From: Perilla frutescens
Lineage: Eukaryota > Streptophyta > Magnoliopsida > Lamiales > Lamiaceae
Direction of reading: 5' to 3'
Length of the DNA: 64,000 nt
NCBI GenBank assembly: GCA_026008535.1
Contig: BRKX01000009.1
Coordinates: 51,209,001 to 51,273,000 of the forward strand
Below, one piece after another: positions 11,243 to 23,800 of this stretch. The position numbers and the translations under genes were made by a program. Numbering within the stretch: the stretch's first letter is position 1; every line of letters begins with the position of its first letter. Below the pieces are notes generated by a model. That model did no database searches, was not told the origin of the DNA, and worked only from the letters and a program-made list of their open reading frames with translations.

Positions 11243-12560
11243 CTACGTATACGATAAAAAAAATGAATTAATGGAACATAGATCAAAAGAAAGTTGTGTT
11301 AGTGCGCGCGTAAGATTTAAGGACACTTAAATCCGATGCAATGGAATGCCGGCCAAGTGTCTGCTGATGACCAGAAGTCGCATGGCGATGCTTGCCCTCA
11401 CTGCGCGCAATGGTCCTGCGCGCCATTTACCTGTGCGCAACACGACAGCGCGCCAACAATATAACATGTGAATGCTTGGATGTCTAACGGATATGTAATG
11501 AATTCGTGACTAATAGTGCATTTGTGTGTGTGCGAGTATGGATAACTTTGTGGCGTTGCAATGGAATGCTGGGCGAGTATCTGCCGACAATCAAGCGCAA
11601 GCGCCAGTGCTAACCATTACTGCGCGATAATCCTTACCCGCACCAATGCCGCATGTGTTGGCCCTGTGCGGATTGCCCGGCACTGATGCGCGCACAACTC
11701 TTGCCACAATTGTGGCTCGAGCCCTGCGCCCACAGCTGCTGCTGCGCGAAGGGACCATGCGCGCACAAGTGCTGCGCGTCTGCAACCACAACTTAAGACT
11801 TCAGGAGCCATGGGCCTACAACGGTTTCGGGACGCAATACCCATGTCCGCACACCCGCTGCTGCTCTGCAACCAACGTGCGCGCAAACCGAATGCGTGCA
11901 TAAATTGGTCGCGCAGCTAAGAACATCAAAATTTGCAGAATACTTTCTACATCAAAAATATCGCAAAATACTCCGTTAATTGCAAGACCAACTTCAATTA
12001 GTATATGCAGATACCTCTAACGCAGGCGCACGTCTTCTTTTGCGCGAAGGAGCCTCTTCATTTCGTTCTTCTATGTTTGACATTTTCCGAGAATTCGACC
12101 TTCAAGATAGAAAAATCACACGGATATGAGTCTTTTAGAAATCCCCGATTTAAAGCAATTGGAAGGCCTACCCAGAAACCTAAAAACCTTGCGGTTCGCA
12201 ATTGCCAAGTCCACTCAAACACAGAAACCCTACGATACTGAGTTTCCGACACATTTCTCACCTTGGGTTGACACTAAAGTACCAGTCGCCGGAAATAATG
12301 GGAGCCGCAGTTCACTGTGGAGTGTAGGAGCGACAGTCAGAATCGAAGGGAAGTGCACCGATTTTGGGTGGGAAGATTCCGGCCGAATTTGCTTTCTGAA
12401 ATTTAGGAGGGAAGGGAGAGGTGATTCGATTTTTTCTTTTAGGCTTTTTTTTTTAATTCATGGTTAATAGATGAAAGGGGTAATCTGGTAAATTTGGCCA
12501 AATAAAATATGTTTAAAAGTTACTGGCTAGAATAAATCTTTTTAAAGTTTGACTGACTAC
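11243..12560. other. Spacer upstream of the DUF1985-Ulp1 gene, with GCGC clusters
   Basis: The open frames here look like by-products of GC-rich words; none shows a domain. Dense GCGCG words lie at 11303-11310, 11400-11450, 11690-11780 and 11878-11920. A diverged direct repeat links 11338-11430 to 11557-11640, both starting CAATGGAATGC and both reaching an ACTGCGCG word. Confidence 0.45.
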
Positions 12561-12639
12561 TTCCATGCATTCCCACATTGAAAAAATGTTTAAAGTACAA
12601 TTAGATGCAGTGTTAATGTGGGATAGTAGCCACACAGTT

Positions 12640-13110
12640 TTATAAAACTTTTTTAGCCACTAAATTTTAAAAATATTTATTTTATTCACATTTACTAAAT
12701 TACTCTTATGTTAATTTAAAAAATAAATAAATAAAAATTAATTATCCCTCCTCACTTCTCCCAAACAGACTCCCGCCACTTCCCTCTCTCTCAATTTCTT
12801 CCCGTCGCCTTCTTCTCTCTTTCCGGTCGCCTTTCTCCCTCTTTCCGGTCAAACACAGACCCGTCACCGATCACCCATCTCTCCCTCTCTCTCCTTATCT
12901 AAATGGTCACAACCTCTCCTTCCCCCGGAGATCGGCGGCAGGCAACTTGGGAAGATGATGCTTTTTTCTTTTCTTTTTTTATTATAATTGTTTTTTTTTT
13001 CAATTTTGAACTAAAGGTTATTATGGACCAAAGTTGTTAAAATAAATAGTTTTAAAATTTATTGGCTAAAATAAATTTTTTAGAAATTTAGGTGGATAAA
13101 AAAATAGGCT
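12640..13110. repeat. Possible small TIR element with CT-rich core
   Basis: A TTTTAGCCACTAAATTTTAA-type stretch at about 12649 is roughly inverted at about 13040-13060 (TAAAATTTATTGGCTAAA). The centre (12750-12960) is CT-rich and unlike the flanks. No clean target duplication is found, so the element call is weak. Confidence 0.25.
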
Positions 13111-13600
13111 CTTATATGAATGAACTAGTTATTCGTTAACGAAGTCCTTACGATCTGCATATATATAACTAAAACACAAGAAATGAAAATTGAATTAAAA
13201 AAGTTACGATTCATATAATATCAATTGACAACAAAATTCAGAAACGCATAAAAGAATTCAGAAAAAATGATATAAACTCAAGATTAAAGTGTCAATCTCA
13301 GCAAAGATGGAATTTGTTGATTGATTTTTCCAGCGGGAATCCCAATAAATAGATACTGTTAATTATTACCCCTTTTAAGTTGGACAAAATATAAAGTGAA
13401 GAAGTTCAATATGTTCATCTGGGAACAATAATAAGCTCATTACTATCCTTGAACCCTTATTACATTTTATTTCCAAACTAATCATTACTATCTAAGAAAG
13501 CTATTTGGAAGAGCAATTGCACATTATGCCATAAATGACGTTTTATCTATTTTGTTATTCCATGCACGTACGCATTTTGTTATATTAGTGCGCGCACACA

Positions 13601-14285
13601 CAGTGACGAATTCAAGATTTTTTTTAGGAGGGGCGAAATTGTTATATGAAGGAACATATGACAGAGTGATCGACTTTCGGGTTTATTTACACGATTGAGA
13701 CATAATGTTGTTTCATTAATGCACTATATATTTTTCTTATTCCAAGAGTTAACATCAGTCTACACTTTTAATTTTTTTTTTTTCTAATTTTAGTAATGTA
13801 AACTAATATGTAACATTCAAGAATCAGAACTTAAATTCGAAATTTGATCCTACTTTATCGATTCTATTATAATTCTTAAAATTTATAATCAATCCCTAAT
13901 TTAATATTTAACAAATATTAACTTCATTGAAAGTAAATGAAAAAGATATTTGTATGATTTTATTTTAAAACTTCTCTATATATATTTTACATAAAAATAG
14001 AAAAATGTTTAATTAAAAACAATTGATATTTAATCACAACTAATACGGAGTATAAATAAAAAATAAATTAGAATAAATAAACAATATGTATTCCATATAA
14101 AAAAAATATGTATCTAGCTCAACACAATTTTATACTTAATAAAAAAACATTGGGTGGGGGGGGGGATATGAACTTCTCTCAATCTTACTTATTAATCTCA
14201 TGTAAAAAAAATACAAAAGATAAAACTATATGTAAAAAAAATTGAAAAATGTTGGGGGGTAGGTGCCCCCTTGTATCTGCCAGTG
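13601..14285. mobile_element. hAT-like MITE, copy 1 of a family
   Basis: Starts CAGTGACGAATTC and ends with a degenerate inverted version, ATCTGCCAGTG. The interior aligns along most of its length with the element split at 33374-58035; shared stretches include CGACTTTCGGGTTTATTT and CATAATGTTGTTTCA. Non-coding. The target duplication is decayed: CGCACACA precedes the start, and the same 8-mer occurs only a few bases past the end. Confidence 0.55.
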
Positions 14286-14615
14286 TACATACACGCACAC
14301 ACACATATATAACTAATAAAATACAATAAATTTTATATTAAGGAACAAGCAATATTTTCAAAGAAAATGTACTTTAAGGTTTTCCCAAAGATAAATAATG
14401 TCTGAAGACAAATCATTCAAATTAGTTCTTTTTCTTATTTCAACATTAATTATTTACGTTCTTTGATCTTCGATCGATCTACTACAAAATATTAATTATT
14501 TAAGATAGTCTAATATGCTTATATGTATATATATACATAGTTTTACATGTGCTGGATATATAACATACATACATACGTGTGTGTGTTAGTTTCTCCTATG
14601 AACATCTGTTGTACT

Positions 14616-16427
14616 CAAGGATGAAAATATCGCTATCGCAATATATATTGCAACTTCAATTTTACGGATATATCAACGGATATATCAATATCGCAGAAAA
14701 TTGAAAAAAATGACGGAAATCATATTAAAATTTTGGAAATTTAGCGTGAAATTTTAGAAACTATTATGACATATTATTATGCACATATTCCACTAATTTT
14801 TTTGATAGAATTGTATTTTGAAAGCAAATATATTCATAATACATTATATCGTCTGAGACAATACATTTGACAAAATAATACATAATACAACATAAAATGA
14901 CTAAATAAACATTATAAAGTACAATTAATACAAAAATGAGGATCTGTGAGGTTCAAATATAGTAGATGGAATGCCATCTTGTTCTAAACAATATTAGTAC
15001 CGACTTATCATGTTCGAGTAATTATGGATATAATTATGCACATGCGCTTGATATATTTTTTTGATTTATTCCAACAGCTTCACCATGAATTGGATAATGT
15101 CCACTGACCCAATTATTTTGTTGATACACATTTTGAGTAGTCCAATAAATTTGTGAACTCCCATATGTGTAAGAAGCATATTAATCTTGGGACATATCAC
15201 TATGATCAGTGCCACCCATATTCATAGAATCAAGATTGGCATAAAGTTCTTCAATATCAGTCATTGGACTTTCTTCTTGAGTCAATGTATGTCTCCTTAT
15301 GTATTCCTTTCCTATTACACCTATTCCAGAACCTCCAGCTCTACTTGCGTGGTCCATATCTTGTGTTGCATGAGTGAAGTTGGTCTCACAACTGAATGGA
15401 CTCAATAACGTATGACTTGAACCATAATCGTCTTTTGATTGTTCCCACCATTTCCACCACCATCATCATTTCCACCACTTCTATAATTTCCTCCATAACT
15501 ATTTCCCCCATCCTCTGTTGAGCATGAGAAGTATTACCCACTTCTTTCTGTAATACTTGATTCACATCAATGTCATAATCACGAGCCATAGCAGCTATTT
15601 TTGGATCAGGATTTCCCTCATTATCATCTAAGTGTGCAGCGCGAACCCATTGAAAAAGTGGATCTCCTTCTTCATCATTTTCATCAGCTATTATATCTAC
15701 CAGATCTAGATATTCTTGCTCTGCAACCTTATAATTTGTTGCAAAACGTGTAGCTCCTGGGCGTACAAAATCTCCTTGACACATCTCCCGCATGAGTGCA
15801 AGTAGCCAACCATGGTTATAAATGTAATTGGTTAATTGTTTAACCTTTGCAATTACCTCTGCAACAGTCTCTTTTTTTTTTTTCCAATATCTTTAAATAT
15901 TAAGTCGATACAGTGAGCAGCACACGGTGTCCAATACATATCATACTTACTCATGAGTTTTTTTCCTGCTTTCACAAAAGCGGAACCATTATCAGTAACA
16001 ATTTGTACAACATTCTTAGAACCAACCTCCAGCACCACATCCTTTAGCAAAGCATATATATACTTATGATCCTTGATTCTATTGGATGAATCTCACTTTT
16101 CTTTCTAAGACATTCGTTAATTTCCCGGTCTTCTTTCTCCTATATTTTTTTGCAAAGTGAATGTCTTTATAAAGCAAAGAATATTGCAACTCAAATAATT
16201 ACATTGAAGACCTAAAAAAGATCACAAAAATATATAGTATTAAATAAAAATTAAAATATATTATAGAAATATTAAAAAATCGTGATATATTGCGATATCT
16301 TGCGATATTTTGCGATATCTTGCGATATATTGCGATTTCTCGTCGATACTCGGGAAAAAAGATATTCCTCTCAATATCCGTATCGCAATGTCAATATCCG
16401 CGATATTTCGCAATATTTTCATCCTTG
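14616..16427 (-). mobile_element. Defective hAT transposon with exact 8-bp target duplication
   Basis: Terminal inverted repeats are CAAGGATGAAAATATCGC on the left and the same with one change (ATTGC) on the right. The flanking 8 bases GTTGTACT are identical at 14608-14615 and 16428-16435, the hallmark of hAT insertion. Sub-terminal DNA at both ends is packed with GATATAT/TTGCGATAT words. The interior carries a deleted transposase on the minus strand. The identical target duplication points to fairly recent insertion. Confidence 0.9.
15181..16090 (-). pseudogene. hAT transposase remnant (DUF659 region and C-terminal part)
   Basis: From 16090 leftward: VVLEVGSKNVVQIVTDNG and YWTPCAAHCIDLIFKDIGK match the DUF659 block of plant hAT transposases. 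After a one-base slip in a poly-A run near 15880 the frame goes on through LMREMCQGDFVRPGATRFAT, the block that follows DUF659. The sequence then jumps straight to a C-terminal acidic region (LDLVDIIADENDEEGDPLFQ). The N-terminal BED finger, the catalytic middle and the hAT dimerisation domain are missing, so it cannot make a working transposase; movement would need one supplied in trans. Confidence 0.8.
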
Positions 16428-16549
16428 GTTGTACTACTATTCATGTAATTAAATATTTTAAGAGTTTGGTGGGTTTTGTCTATAAAGTAGTTATATAACT
16501 TATATAAGGTTAATTGTCTTAAAATTGAAAATTTTCTGTAAAGTAGTTA

Positions 16550-16821
16550 CTCCCTCCGTCCCAATTATATAGTCTCATTTCTCCTCGCACGTAGATTAAA
16601 AATATTTATGAAAACAAGATATTAAAGCTAAATTTCCAATAACACCCTCATTGAATATTTATGACTTTCAACTTTTAAGTTATTATTTTTTTAATTTCCA
16701 AGATTCAACGAGGGTTTATTTGTACATTACTATGAAAATTAATAGTATTTATAATAATGAGACTATATAATTGGGACACCTCAAAATAGTAAAAGGGACT
16801 ATATAATTGGGACGGAGGGAG
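16550..16821. mobile_element. Stowaway MITE (Tc1/mariner type)
   Basis: 272 bp with terminal inverted repeats starting CTCCCTCCGTCCCAATTATA at both ends, flanked by TA on each side (16548-16549 and 16822-16823). The CTCCCTCCGTCCC end is the classic plant Stowaway signature. Non-coding. Confidence 0.92.
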
Positions 16822-16823
16822 TA

Positions 16824-17703
16824 TATAACATATAACAATGAAAATTCATTTTTATAAGGTTAATTGTCTTAAAAACCATGAACTTTGAGATTAGTTGTAA
16901 ATTTTATAAGGTTAATTGTATGTTGGATTGAAGGTCAATTTATTTATAAAAATTTGGGAATGTTGAATAACACACAAATTCAAAATTCATATTTTTATTG
17001 CCTACTTTTAAAATTAATGTTAAATTTGCCACTATATATACCCAAAGTGCATGATTTTTAAGGTAGATAATCCTTTTTTATATTGGAATTTGGAAAGGTT
17101 TAGGAAAAAGAGTAAAGTCTTAGGGGGTGTATTCAATTGAGATTTTAAAAGATTATCAATTAAAACGAGTTTCAAGATATTAATTTTAACCGACTAACAA
17201 AAATATATTAATTTTAACTCGTCTAAATAACCTATAAGATTCGTAAAATATAAATAAAAATAAAAGGGATATTTAATTTGCGTGCCAATATACGTTTTTA
17301 GGTTTAATCGTGTCTTCCGAGTTCTCATATATATACGTACCGTAATAAACTAGCTAGAATAAATGAACTTTAAATCACACATAAAATTAGAGTATTACAT
17401 TTTTAAATTATATATAAAAAATAGGACTCTGTAATGTAAAACAAATATGTTGTTAGGTTCATAATTAGTATAAATATACAGATGTATGGCTTTATGCATA
17501 CCAAACATATTTAAGGAAAATGAACTTTAAGCGACAAATTACATTAATAAATTATTTTAAATTTAATATATTAAATGTCAAATAGTTTCATTTATAAGAT
17601 ATATTAAATGAAATGTAAAAGAAGTAATATAGGGAAAAAATGCCATAATATATAACCACTTTTTATTTTAAAAAAAAATGAAGAATAATATATTAACATT
17701 AAG

Positions 17704-17705
<2 letters not shown>
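16824..17705. other. AT-rich intergenic, nothing recognised
   Basis: No coding frame, tRNA or clear element. The words TAAGGTTAATTGTCTTAAAA recur on both sides of the Stowaway (about 16506 and 16856), a short local duplication. Confidence 0.4.

Positions 17706-17744
<39 letters not shown>
17706..17744. repeat. TA microsatellite, left flank
   Basis: Uninterrupted TA run directly abutting the MITE that starts at 17745. Confidence 0.95.
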
Positions 17745-17749
<5 letters not shown>

Positions 17750-18410
17750 TGATTCACATGAGAACCAATCCCCATGTGAGAACTAGGAACTAATCTCAAC
17801 CACACAATATTTTATTCTTATTTAAACTTTAAACATTCATAACTTGCTCATTTTTCATTAGATTAATGCAAATTATATATCAAATTAAAGCTCTTTTCGT
17901 GCTCTTTCATTTAAGATCCATTGTTCATATGTTTATTCGAGAATATATTTTTCGTCCATAATAGCGTGATGTTAAACTCATAATAGCATGACAAAATATT
18001 CACGATAACATAGAAGTATACACATAATAGCATGAAAAAATATTCATAAAACACATAAATTTTACTCATAATAGCAGTAGTAGTGTCGTTAATAGTAAGA
18101 CATTATATGTTCATACTAGCATGTATATATGTTCATACTAGCATGCATATATATATATTCATATTAGCATGTATATATGTTCATAATAGCATGATAGTAC
18201 TCTCATTTTAGCATACGGAATTTATAAGAATAGACAACGGTTTTAAAGTGTTGTCTATATGATTTCCGAAAATTATGCTCAAATATTACAAGTTTGCCAC
18301 TCCGCATTTGACCAAAAGTTGACCAAATCTTAGCCATCTAAATCAAAACAATGGATGGATGAGATGAGTTCCTAGTTCCCACATGGGATCATGATTCTCA
18401 TTTGATCCAT

Positions 18411-18412
<2 letters not shown>
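17745..18412. mobile_element. MITE inserted in a TA microsatellite (Micron-like)
   Basis: 668 bp bounded on both sides by long TA runs. About 45-base imperfect inverted ends: the left end contains CATGAGAACC and CCATGTGAGAACTAGGAAC, and the right end, reverse-complemented, contains CCATGTGGGAACTAGGAAC. The interior 17955-18215 holds about ten loose copies of TCATANTAGCATG. Micron elements of rice are known to sit in TA microsatellites in the same way; membership of that family here is inference. Confidence 0.65.

Positions 18413-18457
<45 letters not shown>
18413..18457. repeat. TA microsatellite, right flank
   Basis: Uninterrupted TA run abutting the end of the MITE at 18412. Confidence 0.95.
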
Positions 18458-18461
<4 letters not shown>

Positions 18462-20715
18462 CTCCAGCTACAAACTTCTCCGAACAAAGGAAGAAAATGA
18501 GATGTCGATCCCTCACTTTTAATATATTGTATATAAGCACACACGCATTTTATATCCTGTTACCTTATATTTGAATATATGTGCATGAATTTTTGTGGTG
18601 TTCTATTCACTTCAAAGAATCCATATCTTATTTCAAAAAAGAAAAGAAAAGAAAAGAAAAAGAATCCACACATCTCAACCTATATATGTCGGAAATTTCA
18701 TGTCTACTTTCTATATTATTCAGTATTTTATTATTCAATTCAGTATTTTGTCTAGCTCTGTAAACAATATTATACAATGCTACTGGAACTGGAAACTATT
18801 GCAAACAACAGAAGAGGAGTAGAACAGAAATGAACTTACAATTAACTGGAAATAAAAACAAGTTTTTTTTCTTGAATACACCCCTTCTTAATGATCAGTG
18901 TTCCATTTTAAATGAGTAAATAAGAGCATAGTATAGTATTTGCATATTTATTTTATTTTGTAATTGTAAAATGATGTATGTGTATGTACGTACATTTGAT
19001 TAATGAGGTGGATACAATGCATTTGATCAAATTAGTTAAAACTCACCCCATCAACGAAGTTTGGTATACATATGAATTTGAATTTCGCCGAATTTATTTT
19101 GTTTTTTATTATCTTTTTTAAGGGAATTTTGCCAAAAAAAAATAATTTAGATTGGATTTTTTGTGTATATTATGCATGTATCATCTCGGGTGGGATTCTC
19201 TAATTCAATTTCGTATTTCAATCATTGGATTCATGCCATGTGTAAAATCCAATGATTGGAATACTAGATGAAACACAAAAATTCTGGTATCATCCATCCA
19301 TAGATGTGGATATTATCTAAAAAGGGAGAAAGAAGGTATATACATTTTAATAAGACTGATCAATTGCATTCTCTTAAATATTCATGTAGTTAGATCATTA
19401 TTTTATTTCCGTAGTTAACATTATTTTCATAAAGAAAAACTTTAAAATAAATTTTCAATTTGAACCAGTCCACCTGCAGCAATGAATATATTCGAATGTT
19501 AATCCTACAAAATGAGATAAGTTTTGATATAATAGTTTTTGTATTAGTTAAAAACTAGACAAATAAAGTGATCAGTTACTAACTAAAATTTGTGAGATGG
19601 AATATTCAAGTTATACACGTTTGAATATAAAAATAATACTTTGACACTAGAAGGTGAAAAACACTTAAATAAATATCGATTTCGGATAAATAGTAACACC
19701 AAATTTTCATTTTTTTAAAGTTCACACACCCAAAATTGTGATTAACGCTATATTTGATACTATTATATTGGCAAAAATCATCTATGGTTCTTGAATTGTA
19801 TTTTTTGTTTTGTTTTGTGATTTGCCATCCCAACTTTATTTTTATTGTATTTTGCCACTTTAATTCTTCCAGTTCAACCAAGTTTTCTATTTTTCTAGTT
19901 TCATATATTTTTCCCCATTTATGGACGGAAATTTGTATTTTATTAGATTTGATATTAACCAAATCCATGCTTACTTAATTACTTTTTTCAATTTTAAAAT
20001 ACGAGCTTTTAAAGTTGAAAATTTGAGAACAATATAAAATTTAATTGAGGAGGGGAATATAATAAGAAAAAAAAAATCGAATTGGTAAAATAGAGAGAGA
20101 AAAAAGTTGAATCGACAAAATAAATAAAGACAAGATCGTGGTAAACAAAGTAAGAAAAGTGGAAAAAGTTAGAATTAGGAGATGATTTTTAGCCAATATT
20201 AATATTTCCAATATATGCTCACCATAAATTAATAAAAATAATTAAAATATTATTTTCCAAAGGTCTAAAAAGTATTCAAAATTCAAAACCTTATACAGGT
20301 TCAAATTGAAATAAAATATTACAGTCTTCGTTGACACAACACAACTATGAGTCTGTCCATTTTCTTACATTTCCAAAATTCCAATTCCAAATAAATAAAT
20401 AAAACAAACTTACATTTTATAATTTCCAAATTCTCTCCTTCCTCTGAAATATTAAGGTTGCCTCAACTCCAATCCATCTCTTCACTAAACCAGCAATTAT
20501 GGAATTCAATATTCAACAATTAGATTAACAAAAAATCCCATCAAATTACAGCTAATCATCTGCTTGCACAGCCTGCCACTCCAAAATCCCATAAACACAC
20601 ACACACACCCCACACAATTTTTAAGAAACTTGATATTGATCCCACATCGAAAATCCCAACAGAAAAGAGTTCAAGAAGCTGTAGTTTCTTTATCATTTTC
20701 TGCTCCCCGTTTCAG
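18458..20715. other. AT-rich region upstream of the kinase gene
   Basis: No gene recognised; the 120-residue frame on the minus strand at 19606-19968 is low-complexity. A small hairpin lies at 19213-19264 (arms GTATTTCAATCATTGGATT and its near-perfect complement). The last 250 bases before 20715 hold the kinase 5' leader and promoter, with no strong TATA box. Confidence 0.45.
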
Positions 20716-20865
20716 GTACTTCACTTTTCTCACTTTTTTTACCTCGTAATTCTCACAACAAACGGTTAAACTGTCTGAATTTGCACCAAAGTTTGTGCCT
20801 TTATTGAGGAAGCTTCCAATTATTGGCTCTTTTTTTCTCTAATAATTTGTGGTTCTTGATCTGAG
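20716..20865 (+). other. Probable intron in the 5' UTR of the NDR kinase gene
   Basis: TTTCAG then GTACTT at 20716 forms a donor, and a T-rich tract ending GATCTGAG at 20865 forms an acceptor 14 bases before the ATG. Leader introns are common in plant kinase genes; no transcript evidence is available here. Confidence 0.45.
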
Positions 20866-20879
20866 GAGAATAGTTGTTG

Positions 20880-23800
20880 ATGGAGGGTGGTGGTGAAGAA
20901 AGCCCGGTTAGAATGGAGGGCCCTCAGATGAAGCTTCAGGCACATCGGGCCTTCAGTTTGGAGCCCGATGAAGCGGTGTCGTCGCCGGTGACTCGGCAGA
21001 AGGCCGCCGCCGCGAAGCAGTTCATCGAGAATCATTACAAGAATTACCTGCAGGGTTTGCAAGATCGCAAGGAAAGGTGAAATCTTGATGCTCTTCGTTT
21101 GCTTTGTTAGTTCAAGCTTTGATTTGCTGTTTTTGTCGGTGAATGAATTTGTCATTATTTTGTTTTGAAGTGATGCTGATTGGATTTGACTTGATTTTTA
21201 TGAGAGATTCTTGAAATGTGATGGAATTTGGTGGCACTACTATGAATTTTCGTAGACTCTAGTTGTTGAGAGTTTGAATCGATGTGCATTTTGTTTGAAG
21301 GTCGAGTTGATTTATGTTTTTTCTTTCTTTTCTTTAAATATTTGGGGTTTATTTAGGAGGAGGGCGTTGCAGAGAAGGGCGCAAGAAGATCAGGTGTCGA
21401 GCGAGGAGGAAGAGATGATGCTGAGGAATTTGGAGAAGAGGGAGACAGAGTATATGAGATTGCAGAGGCACAAAGTAGGGATTGATGATTTTGAGCAATT
21501 GACTATTATTGGAAAAGGAGCATTTGGTGAGGTATGCAGGTTTTCAGCTTGTAACAACTATATTTGCAGCGTCGAATTAGCACATTGCACTTGCATTTGT
21601 ACGAAATTGTTTGTTGATGGATAGAGGTGACTTACAACAGACCCTTCCTCTTGATGGAATGATGAGAAGGCTGCTTCTTCTTCTTCTTCTCGTCATTTAT
21701 CTCCTTTTTATTTGTTTTGTTATGATATCATTGTTGTTTTAGTAGGAAAACAGATTTATTTGTTTTCTTTAAAAACCATAGTCCTATTTGAGAGTTTGAT
21801 CTCTGGAATTTCATATAATACATGTCTTTATAGTTAGTCTTTTATATAATCCACTTGACAACTTTTCTGTGTTTCTAGTTTTCTTCATGTTGGATTTTGA
21901 TTAATAAGGTGTGTTTTATGAGTTTTAGTCATGAAGCTGCCTCACCATCAATTCGATCATTGCACTTTTTGTATCAGCAGTTTTAAGTGCTATCAAAGCT
22001 AACTAAGTGTAGACTTTACAGTTGACTAGCTTAATTGTAAGGAAAATAGTTTCTCGTTCTTCAATTAAGACAAAATAACACTAATAAATAGTGTCACTTT
22101 TGCGAAATATTGTCATTTGGAAAATTAGGAGCCAAAAACCTCCGACAACTCATCGTAAGATCAGTGCTCCAAAGTGCCACTTGGTTGAAATACATGTATG
22201 CAATCAATCTTTGTGGAAAGGATGGAATGCTTTGCTTCTGCCGATCTATTTTCTCAGTTTTCCTAAAATAACCTATGAGTAGGGTAAAGAGGGATTGTGT
22301 TGAATTTTCCACATATCCTACTAAATGACACAAGGCTGAGTCGTTGATGCATTAAATACATATACTTCCTAGATATGCACACTAACATAGATTACTATGA
22401 TTCATATGTGACCTGGTGAAAGCGATGCAGGTTAGACTATGTCGAGCTAAAGGTACAGGAGAAATATATGCCATGAAGAAATTGAAGAAGTCAGATATGC
22501 TCAGCCGTGGGCAGGTGAGAAAATAAAATTAGAAACTGAAAATCATATGAAAGATATTGTCATGTACTTTGTCTGACCAGACCGGGATGCCACTCACTAG
22601 ATGAGTTGATTCCTTATAGGTTGAGCATGTTCGCTCAGAGAGGAATTTGCTGGTGGAGGTTGATAGTCGGTGCATAGTGAAGCTCTTTTATTCCTTCCAA
22701 GATTCTGATTTTTTATACCTTATCATGGAGTATTTACCTGGTGGTGATATTATGACTTTATTGATGAGGGAGGATATCCTTTCTGAAGATGTTGCCCGGT
22801 TTTACATGGCAGAAAGTATTCTAGCTATCCACTCGATCCACCAACATGGATATGTACATAGGTATATATACATCCTTGAACACTAAAAAATGAAGGCAGT
22901 TACGAGAAGTTATCTAATACATACTTCACATAGTAGATGATGTATGACAATATTCCATGCTGTATGACTGGAAAATAGTTAGAAAGTATGGACAATATTT
23001 GCTTTATTCAGTCAATAGAGCATAATATTAAACGCGTTTACAATAAATCATGATTCTCATGTATATATCCAAAAGTTCATCAGGTACAAGTTAACTGGTT
23101 CCATGAAAATGTGTCTGAAGGTATGATTGAATTGCAATCCTTTTTCTAGAGGCACTTCAATGTACTATTCTTGAAGCATGCCGATAATATAGAGGAAAAA
23201 GCTATCTCAAACAGTTTATGTGATTGTATTAATTCTCTTCTTCTCTGATTATTCACATTTTACAGTGTGAATAAATTCTTTTACCATTCTTTTCACCTGC
23301 TACTTATTTTGTTAAGCACAGAAAAGCTGAAGCTAGTGAGAATGGATTAGTCTGTCTTATCTATGTTTTATTTAAATTTATATAAAGCAGTTTGTGCAAA
23401 TTTATATAAAAGTTCCTTTGGCTTATCAATTTAATGGACTTGAAATTTGTTTAAATGCAATCTGCAGGGATATCAAACCGGATAACCTTATATTGGACAA
23501 AAATGGGCATTTAAAGCTTTCTGATTTTGGTTTGTGTAAGACACTGGAGAAATACTCATCAATATTGTTGGAAGATGATGATTTGATGGCTCAGGATCCT
23601 AGAACTGAGGGTGATGGGAATACTGGCGAATATACTGCTCCCTGGTTAATGGCAAAGGAACAGTTACTACAATGGAAACGAAACCGTCGTGCCTTGGTAT
23701 ATATTCCTTTTGTTTTACTTGTAATTTGAATTTGCTCTTAGATCCCTTTCTGTTTTATTTTCTCTATTCTATCTACGACTTTAAAGTTATGTGTACAATC

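Noticed and set aside
11591..11903. Three overlapping open frames on both strands in a GC-rich patch
   Set aside because: Cys/Arg/Ala-rich translations on opposite strands without any domain; they come from repeated GCGC words.
12005..12467. Open frames of 78 and 113 residues on the plus strand and an antisense frame
   Set aside because: Overlap each other in different frames and strands, show no domain, no splice structure and no conserved pattern.
19606..19968. 120-residue minus-strand frame upstream of the kinase
   Set aside because: Composition is Lys/Ile/Asn-rich as expected from AT-rich DNA; no motif.
20820..21155. 111-residue antisense frame over kinase exon 1
   Set aside because: Shadow of the coding exon; no domain of its own.
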